NCBI GenBank assembly: GCA_014799385.1
Contig: JAAVIC010000012.1
Coordinates: forward strand, 45,477 to 109,476
DNA length: 64,000 bases
From: Oscillospiraceae bacterium
GTDB lineage: Bacteria; Bacillota; Clostridia; Oscillospirales; Ruminococcaceae
Direction of reading: 5' to 3'
Part shown: piece by piece, positions 15,976 to 24,597 of the stretch
Position numbering within the stretch: position 1 is the stretch's first letter
How the letters are laid out: the number at the start of each line of letters is the position of its first letter
Made by a program: the position numbers and the translations under genes
The notes under the pieces: model-generated
The model's database searches: none
What the model saw: the letters and a program-made list of their open reading frames with translations, nothing else
What the model was told of the DNA's origin: nothing

Positions 15976-16004
15976 ATTATACACTATACTTTGTGAAAAG
16001 TCAA
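15976..16004 (-). promoter_or_regulatory. Sigma-A promoter of the YdjI-like gene
   Basis: TTGACT - 17 bases - TATAAT on the minus strand, upstream of the repeat copy. Confidence 0.8.
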
Positions 16005-16019
16005 GAACATTTTACCCTG

Positions 16020-17795
16020 TCATATGTTGTTGGTTGTCCAGAGTCTGTAATAATCGCCTTTTCTCTCCATCAGCTCATCGTGGGTTCCCGACTCGCTGAT
16101 TCCCTTATCGGAAACATACATTATACTGTCACAAGAGCGAATCGTGGAGAGCCTATGCGCGATGATAAAGCTCGTGCGCCCTTTGAGAAGATGATTGATT
16201 CCGTTCTGGAGGTTGCGCTCGGTTTTCGCGTCAACGGAGCTTGTTGCCTCATCCAACACGAGAATCTTTGGGTCGGAAACTATCGTCCGCGCGAACGCGA
16301 TCAACTGCTTCTGCCCTTGCGAAAGCCCGCCGCCGCGCTCGTTCACCGCAGTGTCGTAGCCGTCCTTAAGGTTCATAATAAACTCATCTATTCCGACAAT
16401 TTGGCACGCCGCACGGCACTCATCAAGCGTTGCGTCAAGCCGCCCATACCGGATATTATCAAGTATCGTTCCGCTGAATATAAAGCTGTCCTGAAGCATA
16501 ATTCCCATCTGAGAGCGCAGACTTTTCAGCGTAACAGCGGAAATATCCGCGCCGTCAATTTTTATCGCGCCCGAATTAAGATTATAGAAACGCGAAATCA
16601 GGCTTACAATAGTGGTTTTTCCCGCGCCCGTGGGACCTACCAGCGCGATACTCTGTCCCGACTTCACCTCAAACGACAGATTTTCGAGAATATTGATTCC
16701 GTCTTCATACGCGAACGTTACATTTTCAAAGCGCACATCTCCGCGTATCTCGGGCATTTCGGCGGCGTCCTCAATGTCGTCCACCGTTGCAGGTTCGTCC
16801 ATAAGCTCGAAAATGCGTTCAAGGTATGCGGTTGCGTTCAACAGCGTTGTCATTACGTTTGAGATGTTCATCAGCGGCATCCAGAACCGCGAGGAGTAAT
16901 CCGTCATCGCCAGAATCGTGCCGAGTGAGAACATTCCGTTCATCATCAGCAGTCCCACCGCGTAAATTCCGCATTGAGCGAACATCGCGATTACCTCCGC
17001 AGAGGGGTAAATGATGTTCACCCAACGCACCGCCTTTACCCAGCTTGAGGAGAAATCCTCGGACAGGCGGTCTTGAATATCCTCGTTTTCGTGCTCACGA
17101 ACGAACATCTGTGTGATTTTCGCGCCGACAATATTCTCGTGATGATATGCTGCAAGATTGGAGCTTTTGTTGGAAAACCTCCGAATCGCCTTGCGGTGGA
17201 AGTTCTTTAAGACAAGCATTATTCCGAGGAAAATCGGCAGTCCTATCATTGTCACCAGCGCGAGCTGCCAGCACAGGATAAACATAAATATCGTGATGAA
17301 AATCAGGTTGAAAATTTCAAGTATAAAGTTTACCAGACCGTTCGTCATAAGGTCGGAAACGGAATTGATGTAGTTTATCACGCGGTTGAGAATCTTTCCG
17401 TGAGGGCGGCTGTCGTAATAATCAAAAGACAGCTTCTGCATATGCTCGAATAAGTCGCGGCGAATATCGTAAATAATGTCCTGCCCCGCCTCGGTCATCA
17501 TCATCGAACGTTTGCGCGTTAAGAGCGCCGATACCGCGATACACATCAGTACTCCCGCGCCGCTTGCAATCAGCATCGGAATATCATCGCGGGAATCCAT
17601 ATAATTATCCACCGCGTTCTGGATTATCATCGGAGAAATCAGCGCGATAACCGAGCCGAGAACGCTCAAAATCAAAGCCGCAACGATTTTCCGCTTGTAT
17701 TTCGCCGTATACCCCAACAGACGCTTTAAGTGACGTATGTCGAACGGGGTTTCAAGCTCCTCGTCAATATCGAATTTATTCCGCTTGTTCGCCAT
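16020..17795 (-). CDS. ABC exporter, half-transporter with consensus ATPase site
   Basis: A 591-residue half-transporter: six membrane helices (about residues 35-320), then an ATPase domain with Walker A GPTGAGKTT, signature LSQGQKQ (Gly replaced by Gln), Walker B ILVLDEATSSVD with catalytic Glu, and His-loop IIAHRLST. With the upstream gene it forms a heterodimeric type IV exporter of the BmrCD/LmrCD kind for drugs or lipids. The altered signature here and the degenerate Walker B in the partner fit the usual one-active-site layout. The ATG at 17795 follows AGAGGTGACA; start of the longer frame lies inside the partner. Four bases separate the two genes. Confidence 0.92.
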   Translation of the reverse strand: MANKRNKFDIDEELETPFDIRHLKRLLGYTAKYKRKIVAALILSVLGSVIALISPMIIQNAVDNYMDSRDDIPMLIASGAGVLMCIAVSALLTRKRSMMMTEAGQDIIYDIRRDLFEHMQKLSFDYYDSRPHGKILNRVINYINSVSDLMTNGLVNFILEIFNLIFITIFMFILCWQLALVTMIGLPIFLGIMLVLKNFHRKAIRRFSNKSSNLAAYHHENIVGAKITQMFVREHENEDIQDRLSEDFSSSWVKAVRWVNIIYPSAEVIAMFAQCGIYAVGLLMMNGMFSLGTILAMTDYSSRFWMPLMNISNVMTTLLNATAYLERIFELMDEPATVDDIEDAAEMPEIRGDVRFENVTFAYEDGINILENLSFEVKSGQSIALVGPTGAGKTTIVSLISRFYNLNSGAIKIDGADISAVTLKSLRSQMGIMLQDSFIFSGTILDNIRYGRLDATLDECRAACQIVGIDEFIMNLKDGYDTAVNERGGGLSQGQKQLIAFARTIVSDPKILVLDEATSSVDAKTERNLQNGINHLLKGRTSFIIAHRLSTIRSCDSIMYVSDKGISESGTHDELMERKGDYYRLWTTNNI

Positions 17796-17799
17796 AGTG

Positions 17800-19539
17800 T
17801 CACCTCTGTAAATCGTAAACCTCGCGGTAATAGCCGTGATTTTGTATAAGCTCTTCATGAGTGCCCTGTTCGGCGATTTTCCCGTGATTCAGCACGATGA
17901 TTTTATCCGCGCGTTTTGTGGTGGAGATACGCTGCGCAACGATAATCTTCGTGCAAGGGAAATCGAGGCTCGACAGTGATTGCTGAATGTTAAGCTCGGT
18001 TTCCGTATCCACTGCGGACGTGGTATCGTCAAGAATCAGAATCGCGGGTTTTACGGCAAGCGCCCTCGCAAGCGCGATTCGCTGCTTTTGACCGCCCGAA
18101 AGCCCCACGCCGCGCTCCCCGACTATCGTGTCATATCCGTCCGAAAGACGTTCGATAAAACCGTCCGCGTCCGCCAGCCGCGCGGATTCGCGCACCTCCT
18201 CATCGGGCAAGTTCGAATCACCGTAAGCAATGTTGCTGTCCACCGTGTCTGAGAATAAGAACACGTCCTGCGTTGCCGCGCCGATATTATGGCGGAGCTG
18301 CTCCACTTTCAGCATACGGATATCCACATCGTCTATTTTCACCGCGCCCTCGGAAACATCATAAATACGCGGTATCAGCTCGGTAAGCAGCGTCTTTCCC
18401 GAGCCTGTTTCGCCGATTATCGCCAGTGTTTCTCCGGGATCAACGGAAAAGCTGATGTTGTCCAATACCGTCTTGCCGTCAAATTTCAGCGTAACGTTTT
18501 GAAATTCCACCTTGCCGCTGAATCTTCCGGGCTTGTCAACCGCGTCCTCGCGAGAAATGATTTTCGGTGCGCTGTAATAAATCTCGATGATTTTCCATGC
18601 CGAGGCGGTAAAGCTCTGCCAATCGTTTACCAGTGTTCCAATGGAGCGCATGGGGTTTATCATCGTCCACAGCAGTCCCGAAAACGCAATATATTCGCCG
18701 AACGAGATACGTCCGAAAATCACGAACAATCCGCCGAAAATCAGCATTATGATTGTCAGGCTCTGCGCGGTGATTTCCAACAGCGGCAGAAAATTCAGCC
18801 ACACTCTTGCCGCGTCCTTGGAGCTTTCGCAAAAGCCGCGGTTCATTCGGTCGAACTTTTCCTTTTCGTAATCCTCCCGCGCGAACGCTTTCACCACGCG
18901 GTTTCCCGAAATATTCTCCTCGGCGGCGGTGTTCAGATTGGACAGCCGCTCGCGCTTTTCCATAAACTTTGGACCTACCTTGCGCTTGAGCTGATATGTA
19001 ATCACCAGGATAAGCGGAGTCAGCGCAACAAGGCACAGCGCGGTGAGCCAGTCGGTGCTGAAAAAGAAAAACAGCGACGCTGTATACAGCACCACACACT
19101 CCAACAGAGAGCGAATGATCCATGCGACGCAGTGCCGCACCATATCCAAATCTCCCGAAATACGCGTCATTATGTCGCCCGTGCGGAATTGATCGTGGAA
19201 CGCCGCGTCCTGCTCCTCGATTTTACGGAACACGACCGTGCGAATCTGCTGTACCATAACTGTTCCCGTGCGCTCAAAGCCCATTGTCGACAGGTAGCGT
19301 ATGACCTCGCGAATCAGCGCGACTGCTGCCATTGCGCTGATAAGCATTATCAGCCGCTTTGGGTTATCGCGAAGATTTGCCGCCGCAGATTCCCCAACGA
19401 TGTATTCGTCTGTGATGGCGCTTGTGATATGCGGCGCGATTATCACCATCGCTTGGAACACAACCGCACCCAGAATGGCAAAAATGTACATTCCGTGTGT
19501 GCCCTTCATATTTTTCCACATCCAACGAATCAGAAACAT
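17800..19539 (-). CDS. ABC exporter, half-transporter with degenerate ATPase site
   Basis: A 579-residue half-transporter with six N-terminal membrane helices and an ATPase domain: Walker A GETGSGKT, consensus signature LSGGQKQR, but Walker B ILILDDTTSAVD has Asp where the catalytic Glu is expected, and the H-loop is IVAQRIST with Gln instead of His. It therefore supplies the non-hydrolytic half of a heterodimer with 16020-17795. Substrate unknown; no regulator adjacent. Upstream (19540-19675) is an AT-rich stretch with a loose AAACCAC/GTGGTTT hairpin and no clear promoter. Confidence 0.92.
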   Translation of the reverse strand: MFLIRWMWKNMKGTHGMYIFAILGAVVFQAMVIIAPHITSAITDEYIVGESAAANLRDNPKRLIMLISAMAAVALIREVIRYLSTMGFERTGTVMVQQIRTVVFRKIEEQDAAFHDQFRTGDIMTRISGDLDMVRHCVAWIIRSLLECVVLYTASLFFFFSTDWLTALCLVALTPLILVITYQLKRKVGPKFMEKRERLSNLNTAAEENISGNRVVKAFAREDYEKEKFDRMNRGFCESSKDAARVWLNFLPLLEITAQSLTIIMLIFGGLFVIFGRISFGEYIAFSGLLWTMINPMRSIGTLVNDWQSFTASAWKIIEIYYSAPKIISREDAVDKPGRFSGKVEFQNVTLKFDGKTVLDNISFSVDPGETLAIIGETGSGKTLLTELIPRIYDVSEGAVKIDDVDIRMLKVEQLRHNIGAATQDVFLFSDTVDSNIAYGDSNLPDEEVRESARLADADGFIERLSDGYDTIVGERGVGLSGGQKQRIALARALAVKPAILILDDTTSAVDTETELNIQQSLSSLDFPCTKIIVAQRISTTKRADKIIVLNHGKIAEQGTHEELIQNHGYYREVYDLQR

Positions 19540-19675
19540 AGCTATCTCCTAAATTAACTTGTAAAAAATTAATATATAAGCTGTCCTAAGAAACCACTGA
19601 TATTAATAGATATACTACAATTTAGGTGGTTTTTGTTAAAAGACATTCCGGAACTGTGTTTTTTGGAGAAAAAAC

Positions 19676-19894
19676 CTAAATACCTAAAAAGTCACATACC
19701 CATATTAATCCGATAAATATAATCGGAATCATCAAACACCCACCAATCATCATTGTTTTAAGACTCTTCTTGTTGCGTGTATTGACATAATCCACAAGTG
19801 CCGGGATAAACATTGAAAGTCCAACGATACCCACAATTATCACTATACTGAAAATCAGCCGCACAATGAGCGCAAGCATAGCCAGTCCTTCCAT
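19676..19894 (-). CDS. Small membrane protein
   Basis: A 72-residue protein with two transmembrane helices (about residues 5-32 and 48-70) joined by a basic NTRNKKSLK loop. Ribosome site AAGGAAAAA. It follows yicC by 9 bases, so it ends a long leftward operon starting near 24 kb. No family recognised. Confidence 0.65.
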   Translation of the reverse strand: MEGLAMLALIVRLIFSIVIIVGIVGLSMFIPALVDYVNTRNKKSLKTMMIGGCLMIPIIFIGLIWVCDFLGI

Positions 19895-19903
19895 AATTTT
19901 TCC

Positions 19904-20782
19904 TTACTCAATATTCTGAATCTGTTCGCGGATTTTCTCTATCTCGCTTTTTTGGTCTACAACTATCTTCGTAACCTCGATATCCTGAACCTTAGAGCCG
20001 ATCGTGTTGGTTTCGCGGTTCATCTCCTGAACCAAGAAATCCAGTTTGCGTCCAATTGGCTCGGAGCTTTCAAGCATCTCGCGGAATTGCGCAATATGCG
20101 AACGCAGCCGCACGGTTTCCTCGTCAACCGCGGTCTTTTCGGAGAATATCCCCGCCTCAAGGAGGATTCGGTTCTCGTCTATCCCCGTATCGCTCAGCAC
20201 CTCTCTCATTCGTTCGTACAGACGCTTGCGGTAGCTCTCGACTATTATCGGCGAACGTTCCTCAACGAACGACACGTTTCCCTCAATGGTCTTCAGACGC
20301 GACAGAATGTCCTCTCTCATTCGTTCGCCCTCGGTCTCGCGCATTTTCAAGAAGCTCTCGAGAGCTTTCTCTGCGACTGCGCGCAAATCCGACCATAGCT
20401 GTTCCTCATCGGTATCCGCTTTCACCACCGTAAACGCGTCCGGCAGCCGCATAACCGCCGACAGCGACAAATCGTCCGTCAGCGAGAACTCGTCCTTAAT
20501 CTCGCGCAGCGCGGAAACATAGCCGTTTATCACCTCTTTGTTGGCGGTGATTACCTCGGCAGCGGCGGTGATGTTCTGCACCGTCACGGAAACTTCCACC
20601 TTGCCGCGCGAAATCCTCCCTTGAAGCAAGGATTTCAGCCGCTCCTCGGTGAATGTCAGCGACCGAGGCAAACGGCTTGAAAACTCGTAATAGCGGTGAT
20701 TGACCGCGCGAATCTCCACGGTGATTTCGCGACCGTTCAAAAGCTCGCGCGCGCGACCGAACCCTGTCATACTCTTTATCAT
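19904..20782 (-). CDS. yicC: YicC-family endoribonuclease
   Basis: A 292-residue protein starting MIKSMTGFGRA, the diagnostic YicC N-terminus, with VEIRAVNHRYYEFSSRLPR next and the conserved C-terminus DFLVQEMNRETNTIGSK (in parts). YicC proteins are metal-dependent endoribonucleases involved in RNA turnover in E. coli and Bacillus (YloC). Length is normal. In many Firmicutes the neighbours are remA and gmk; here they are a GNAT acetyltransferase and a small membrane protein, so the usual context is broken. Ribosome site CGGAGGTACACA. Confidence 0.92.
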   Translation of the reverse strand: MIKSMTGFGRARELLNGREITVEIRAVNHRYYEFSSRLPRSLTFTEERLKSLLQGRISRGKVEVSVTVQNITAAAEVITANKEVINGYVSALREIKDEFSLTDDLSLSAVMRLPDAFTVVKADTDEEQLWSDLRAVAEKALESFLKMRETEGERMREDILSRLKTIEGNVSFVEERSPIIVESYRKRLYERMREVLSDTGIDENRILLEAGIFSEKTAVDEETVRLRSHIAQFREMLESSEPIGRKLDFLVQEMNRETNTIGSKVQDIEVTKIVVDQKSEIEKIREQIQNIE

Positions 20783-20798
20783 TGTGTACCTCCGTAAA

Positions 20799-21275
20799 TT
20801 ACAATTCGCAAATCATTATGTATTCCTCATCGTTCTCACCGATGATTTCAAAGCCGACTTTCTTATACATCTTCACGGCATAGTTTTCTTTCTGAACCGC
20901 CAGTGATGCCTGATTATACCCTTGCTCCTTTAACAGTGCAAGCATATCCTTCATTAAGGCAGTGCCTATCCCCTTGTTTCTGAAATCCTTGCAAACGGAA
21001 ATAGCGAATGATGGCGTTTGATTGTTAATATGCCCGTAATCGTTCATAATTCGTACCCACACCACGCCGATTATTTTGTTATCAATCTCCGCGACCAAAC
21101 AATAATCGCTGTCCTGACTTCCGAAGTTCTTGATATACACCTGTAATTCCGGCTTGAATATTATTTCTCTCGGAGGGGCTTCCACTCCCTCGGGAATAAA
21201 AATCGCCTCGTATAGGAAATCTTCCAACACACTGTATTCAGATTCGACAATTTCACGTATATTATAATACCTCAT
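20799..21275 (-). CDS. GNAT-family N-acetyltransferase
   Basis: A 158-residue acetyl-CoA-dependent acetyltransferase. The GNAT core is visible: a beta strand VWVRIMNDYGH, the acetyl-CoA loop VCKDFRNKGIGTALMKDML (Q/RxxGxG/A) and the C-terminal ASLAVQKENYAVKMYKKVGFEIIGEN. Substrate cannot be told. The start ATG overlaps the stop of the upstream membrane protein by one base (TGATG), so translation is coupled. Confidence 0.85.
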   Translation of the reverse strand: MRYYNIREIVESEYSVLEDFLYEAIFIPEGVEAPPREIIFKPELQVYIKNFGSQDSDYCLVAEIDNKIIGVVWVRIMNDYGHINNQTPSFAISVCKDFRNKGIGTALMKDMLALLKEQGYNQASLAVQKENYAVKMYKKVGFEIIGENDEEYIMICEL

Positions 21276-21817
21276 CAGTTATATTTCCCCGTTGCGGCAA
21301 TCCTCATCAGCCTTGGTCGATTAAACCTCTGAACCACAATAATAGCCAGATCGTATATCGCACCGAAAACGGCGGCGGCAAGATAAATCGTAAACGCGCC
21401 GAACCAGACCGTAAAAATCAGCGAAAGCAGTCCCACAAAAAAGCAGACTTTATGAATCATCTCCGCCTTGCAGCCCTCAAAAATCAGCTCGTCAATGCTG
21501 TAAAAGCGCAGGGAGAAATTGTTGGGGTCAAAACTCGAAAACGAGTTTTTCCAGCGCCGCACCCTGATTTTTCTGTAAAGTCCCTTTTCAAAGTCTTTCT
21601 GCTGAAACTGATGCTCGTTTGGATTAACAATTTCCGGTGTGCAGAACGCGTTGAACAATGTAGTTACCGCAATTCTCACAACAAGGTGATAACAAATGAT
21701 CATCATCACGATCCCGAAAACCAGGATGTTATTCGACTTTGTATTAATATACATAATGAAGAAAATAAACATCAGCACCATGCTCGCAACGGAAACACCA
21801 TACACAAATTTTTTCAC
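21275..21817 (-). CDS. Membrane protein with paired helices
   Basis: A 180-residue protein with two N-terminal transmembrane helices (about residues 5-50) and two near the C-terminus (about 125-165), with a soluble middle part (FYSIDELIFEGCKAE). The GTG at 21817 is chosen: AAAGGGGA precedes it and it overlaps the upstream stop as GTGA; an upstream ATG frame would run deep into that gene. The pattern resembles clostridial proteins with a YcxB-like domain, but no family is certain. Confidence 0.65.
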   Translation of the reverse strand: MKKFVYGVSVASMVLMFIFFIMYINTKSNNILVFGIVMMIICYHLVVRIAVTTLFNAFCTPEIVNPNEHQFQQKDFEKGLYRKIRVRRWKNSFSSFDPNNFSLRFYSIDELIFEGCKAEMIHKVCFFVGLLSLIFTVWFGAFTIYLAAAVFGAIYDLAIIVVQRFNRPRLMRIAATGKYN

Positions 21818-23064
21818 AGCAGTCCCCTTTCCTCCATTCGGCGCGCGGCAAGCATAATCCCCGTCATACCCGTTGGGAACGTCAGCCCGCCTTGCAGCCA
21901 CACTGCATACGGCTCACGCAGCGGCGCATCCGCGGAAAGCTCGATTGACGCACCCATCGTAAACGCTCCTGCCGCCATAATTACCTTGCTGTCATAACCG
22001 GGCATATCCCACGGTTCGGGAGCGGCGGAGCTATCTATCGGTGAGCCGCTTTGGATTCCCTCACAGAACGCTATCAGCTTTTCGGAACTCCCGAGCTTCA
22101 GTGCTGCGATAATGTCCGTTCGCTGCTCATCGTATCTCGGGAACACCTCATAACCCAACTGCTCGAAGAACGCCGCAGCGAACACCGAGGTTTTAAGTGC
22201 CGCGCAGACCGCTTCGGGCGCGTGGAACAGCCCCATATACATTCCGCGCGACTGATTCAGCGAACAGCCTACCTCTTTCCCCGCGCCGGGGCAAGTCAAA
22301 CGATACGCGCACTGTTCAATCAAATCCGCTCTGCCTGCTATGTAGCCGCCCGTTTCCGCAATTCCGCCGCCAAGATTCTTAATAAGACTTCCAACAATCA
22401 AATCCGCGCCGACAGTGAGCGGCTCACGCTCCTCGACCAACTCCCCGTAGCAGTTGTCCACCATAATCACGCATTTTTGATTCCCCGCGCGAATTGCCTT
22501 GATTATCCGCTCAATAACGTCAATCGTCAACGACGGGCGGAGCGAATACCCGCGCGAACGCTGAATATACGCAATGGTCGCGGAGGACGCTTGCTTTGTG
22601 ATTTCCGTATAATCCGGAGTTCCGTCCGAAAGCAGCGGAATCATTGCGAAATTCACCCCGAAATCACGTAGTGAACCGCACCCGTCACCAAGAATCACTT
22701 CTTGAAGCGTATCATATGGCATTCCCGTTACGGACATCAGTACATCGTGCGGGCGCAAAATTCCGAACAGCGCAGTGGTGAGCGCGTGTGTGCCGTTCAC
22801 GAAGTTATGCCGCACGAGAGCGTCCTCTGCGCCCAACACTTGCGCGAATAACGCGTCCAGCTTGTCGCGTCCGTCATCTCCGTAGCCGTAGCCTGTTGTT
22901 CCTTTCAAGTGCATTTCACTGACTCCGTTGTCAATAAACGCTTTCAGAACACGCTGTCCGTTGTAGAATCCCAGTTCGTCAAGCCGCGAAAATTGAGGCT
23001 TGCAAAGCTCCAATGCCTTATCAGCCGCCGACTTTACCCTCTCCGAAAACCCAAAAAAATCCAT
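21814..23064 (-). CDS. PLP-dependent methionine gamma-lyase-like / aluminium resistance family protein
   Basis: A 416-residue fold-type I PLP enzyme of the COG4100 'aluminium resistance' family (B. subtilis YnbB). Signatures: the N-terminal HLKGTTGYGYGDDGRDKLD block, VNGTHALTTALFGIL (cofactor phosphate region), MVDNCYGELVE and the Schiff-base lysine in GSLIKNLGGGIAETGGY. Substrate is not established; a role in C-S lyase chemistry is inferred from the fold. Ribosome site AAGAGGTAAA. It is in the middle of the leftward operon 24037 to 19676. Confidence 0.9.
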   Translation of the reverse strand: MDFFGFSERVKSAADKALELCKPQFSRLDELGFYNGQRVLKAFIDNGVSEMHLKGTTGYGYGDDGRDKLDALFAQVLGAEDALVRHNFVNGTHALTTALFGILRPHDVLMSVTGMPYDTLQEVILGDGCGSLRDFGVNFAMIPLLSDGTPDYTEITKQASSATIAYIQRSRGYSLRPSLTIDVIERIIKAIRAGNQKCVIMVDNCYGELVEEREPLTVGADLIVGSLIKNLGGGIAETGGYIAGRADLIEQCAYRLTCPGAGKEVGCSLNQSRGMYMGLFHAPEAVCAALKTSVFAAAFFEQLGYEVFPRYDEQRTDIIAALKLGSSEKLIAFCEGIQSGSPIDSSAAPEPWDMPGYDSKVIMAAGAFTMGASIELSADAPLREPYAVWLQGGLTFPTGMTGIMLAARRMEERGLL

Positions 23065-23075
23065 AATTTACCTCT

Positions 23076-23894
23076 TTATTCCCATTCTGCTGATATATCA
23101 ACCGATATTAGCTCACTTAAAATTTGCGCGTTTGTGCAGCCAATCATAATATCAGCGTAAAATCCGTTCTGACGAAACCAACCCAATGCGCCATTCTCAT
23201 TATATAAGATTATATTGCCGTAGTTGCTGTATCCCTCAAGAACCTTAAACGTGTCTTCAAAAGCATTTTTAAGCTCCTTTTCGGGAGATATGGTGGTTTT
23301 AAGCGCACCCTTTATCTTTCCCAACCTTGTGAAAGGCATTTGGGCAATGCTTTTCACAACGATTCTGTTCATTGCAAAACACATAAAGCTCTCATCGCCC
23401 TTGCTGTATTCCCATTTCCTTTTGCGATACCCCATTAGTACGCCGTCACTCAACGATATAGCAATAGGGGTTCTCTTTATTTTATAAAAAACAAGATTTC
23501 CACTATCGATATACATTTCATCGGGTGACAGGAAACGTTCATCATCGGTCATAAGCATCGGCGTAAGATATTTATACAGTATCTTGACCGACTTCGGAAG
23601 TCCCGTTTCAAGCCGCTTTTCCGTTTCGGAAAGGTCGGTTTCGGGAAATTTGGCTATACCCATACACCTCATTATTTTACCGATTCCGTTATCCATATTA
23701 ATAAGCTCTGCTTCGGTAAGGGCGTGATTATCCCAGAACCGCACCGCAAAATCGTTTTCCGAAAAAGGAACATCGGTTCTTATCTGCTCGGAATGCACAA
23801 TTGACAGACTTTTTTTTCCCGAAACCTGTTCTATAGGATAATCTCCGAAATAGATCTTATTATCAATACAATAAAAGCCTTTTTTTGTTTTCAT
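23076..23894 (-). CDS. Hypothetical protein, possibly SUKH-like
   Basis: A 272-residue soluble protein with no family securely recognised. A central stretch (LPKSVKILYKYL ... LSPDEMYIDSGNLVFYKIKRTPIAISLSDG) has the order of a SMI1/KNR4 (SUKH) domain: a 'LP.s...' start, then an acidic loop and a hydrophobic strand; that family includes immunity proteins. The remaining C-terminal part (GNIILYNENGALGWFRQNGFYADIMIG) looks like a second alpha/beta unit. No toxin gene is adjacent. Ribosome site GGAGTAGTTATT. Confidence 0.6.
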   Translation of the reverse strand: MKTKKGFYCIDNKIYFGDYPIEQVSGKKSLSIVHSEQIRTDVPFSENDFAVRFWDNHALTEAELINMDNGIGKIMRCMGIAKFPETDLSETEKRLETGLPKSVKILYKYLTPMLMTDDERFLSPDEMYIDSGNLVFYKIKRTPIAISLSDGVLMGYRKRKWEYSKGDESFMCFAMNRIVVKSIAQMPFTRLGKIKGALKTTISPEKELKNAFEDTFKVLEGYSNYGNIILYNENGALGWFRQNGFYADIMIGCTNAQILSELISVDISAEWE

Positions 23895-23908
23895 AATAAC
23901 TACTCCGT

Positions 23909-24037
23909 TTATATTCTAAAATTACTATCCTTGTTGAAAAACGCCGCTCTCAAAATTTCAAGCTCCACGTTCAATTTTGCGGTATAACGCGGACACTTCA
24001 GACAATCGCTGCCACACAAGGTAATCAATGACTTCAT
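23909..24037 (-). pseudogene. Truncated DUF3795 gene
   Basis: The 42-residue frame begins MKSLITLCGSDCLKCPRYTA, which is the typical N-terminus of DUF3795 proteins (CGxDCxxCPxY, probably metal binding), and ends after 42 residues where the family continues for over 100. Ribosome site AAGGAGCATATTT and a good promoter upstream are intact, so the rest of the gene seems lost by deletion. It could still give a short peptide and lead translation of 23894. Confidence 0.55.
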
Positions 24038-24068
24038 AAATATGCTCCTTATTACAGTCTTCATTTTA

Positions 24069-24097
24069 ATTATACATTGTTTTCCGCTCAATGTCAA
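24069..24097 (-). promoter_or_regulatory. Sigma-A promoter of the 24037-to-19676 operon
   Basis: Perfect TTGACA - 17 bases - TATAAT on the minus strand. Confidence 0.8.
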
Positions 24098-24128
24098 GAC
24101 AAATTTTTTTCCGACAATTTGTCCTCAA

Positions 24129-24158
24129 TCATAATCGGGGGCAAATCCACATACATAT
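24129..24158 (+). promoter_or_regulatory. spoIIID: Candidate sigma-E promoter of spoIIID
   Basis: TCATAATC (24129-24136), 13-base spacer, CATACATAT (24150-24158): close to the sigma-E pattern (ATA-type -35, CATACA-type -10) that drives spoIIID in Bacillus. Confidence 0.6.
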
Positions 24159-24189
24159 TAACTGTAACAATCTAAGAGGGGGGAGAATC

Positions 24190-24471
24190 TTGAAGCAGTG
24201 CAGCGACAGCAACGAGGAAAGATGCGTAATATTGGGGAAATACATCATAGAGAACAATGCGACGGTCCGAGCAGCAGCGCGCGAGTTCGGAATCAGCAAA
24301 AGCACGGTCCATCAGGACATCACCGCAAAGCTCGAAAAAACCGACAAAGCGCTCTATGATGAGGTAAAAAACGTACTCGACCGCAACAAACAGGAGCGTC
24401 ATATCCGCGGCGGCGAGGCAACCAAACGGAAATATCAAGAATTGTCCAAGAAAAGGTTTTCAAATACATAA
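24190..24471 (+). CDS. spoIIID: Sporulation transcriptional regulator SpoIIID
   Basis: Mother-cell DNA-binding regulator acting with sigma-E. The 93-residue product, the same length as Bacillus SpoIIID, has the helix-turn-helix ATVRAAAREFGISKSTVHQD and the basic C-terminal tail (RHIRGG...KRKYQ) that makes minor-groove contacts. The start is taken as TTG at 24190 because GGGGGGAGAATC precedes it and this gives the family N-terminus; an in-frame ATG far upstream would lie before the promoter. Its presence shows the organism belongs to a spore-forming line. Confidence 0.93.
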   Translation: MKQCSDSNEERCVILGKYIIENNATVRAAAREFGISKSTVHQDITAKLEKTDKALYDEVKNVLDRNKQERHIRGGEATKRKYQELSKKRFSNT

Positions 24472-24473
24472 GA

Positions 24474-24503
24474 AAATCCCCCTAGTCAATAGGGGGATTC
24501 GGA
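24474..24503 (-). terminator. Terminator of tsf, between convergent genes
   Basis: AATCCCCCTA / TAGGGGGATT with a short loop; on the minus strand followed by TTTTCTT. Ends the rpsB-tsf transcript and could also serve spoIIID. Confidence 0.8.
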
Positions 24504-24520
24504 CTGTAATATAAACCCGC

Positions 24521-24572
24521 GTTTCTCCCTGCCAGCCCGGCTCGGGTCGCCGTTTGGCGAGGAGAAACGCAT
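24521..24572. repeat. Small inverted-repeat element sharing 22 bases with eno
   Basis: Perfect 10-base arms GCGTTTCTCC / GGAGAAACGC around a G+C-rich centre with a CGCC-GTTT-GGCG hairpin. Bases 24533-24554 are identical to 60362-60383 in the enolase C-terminal codons. Confidence 0.6.
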
Positions 24573-24597
24573 TAATAAAGAAAATTTACGTGCGTAA

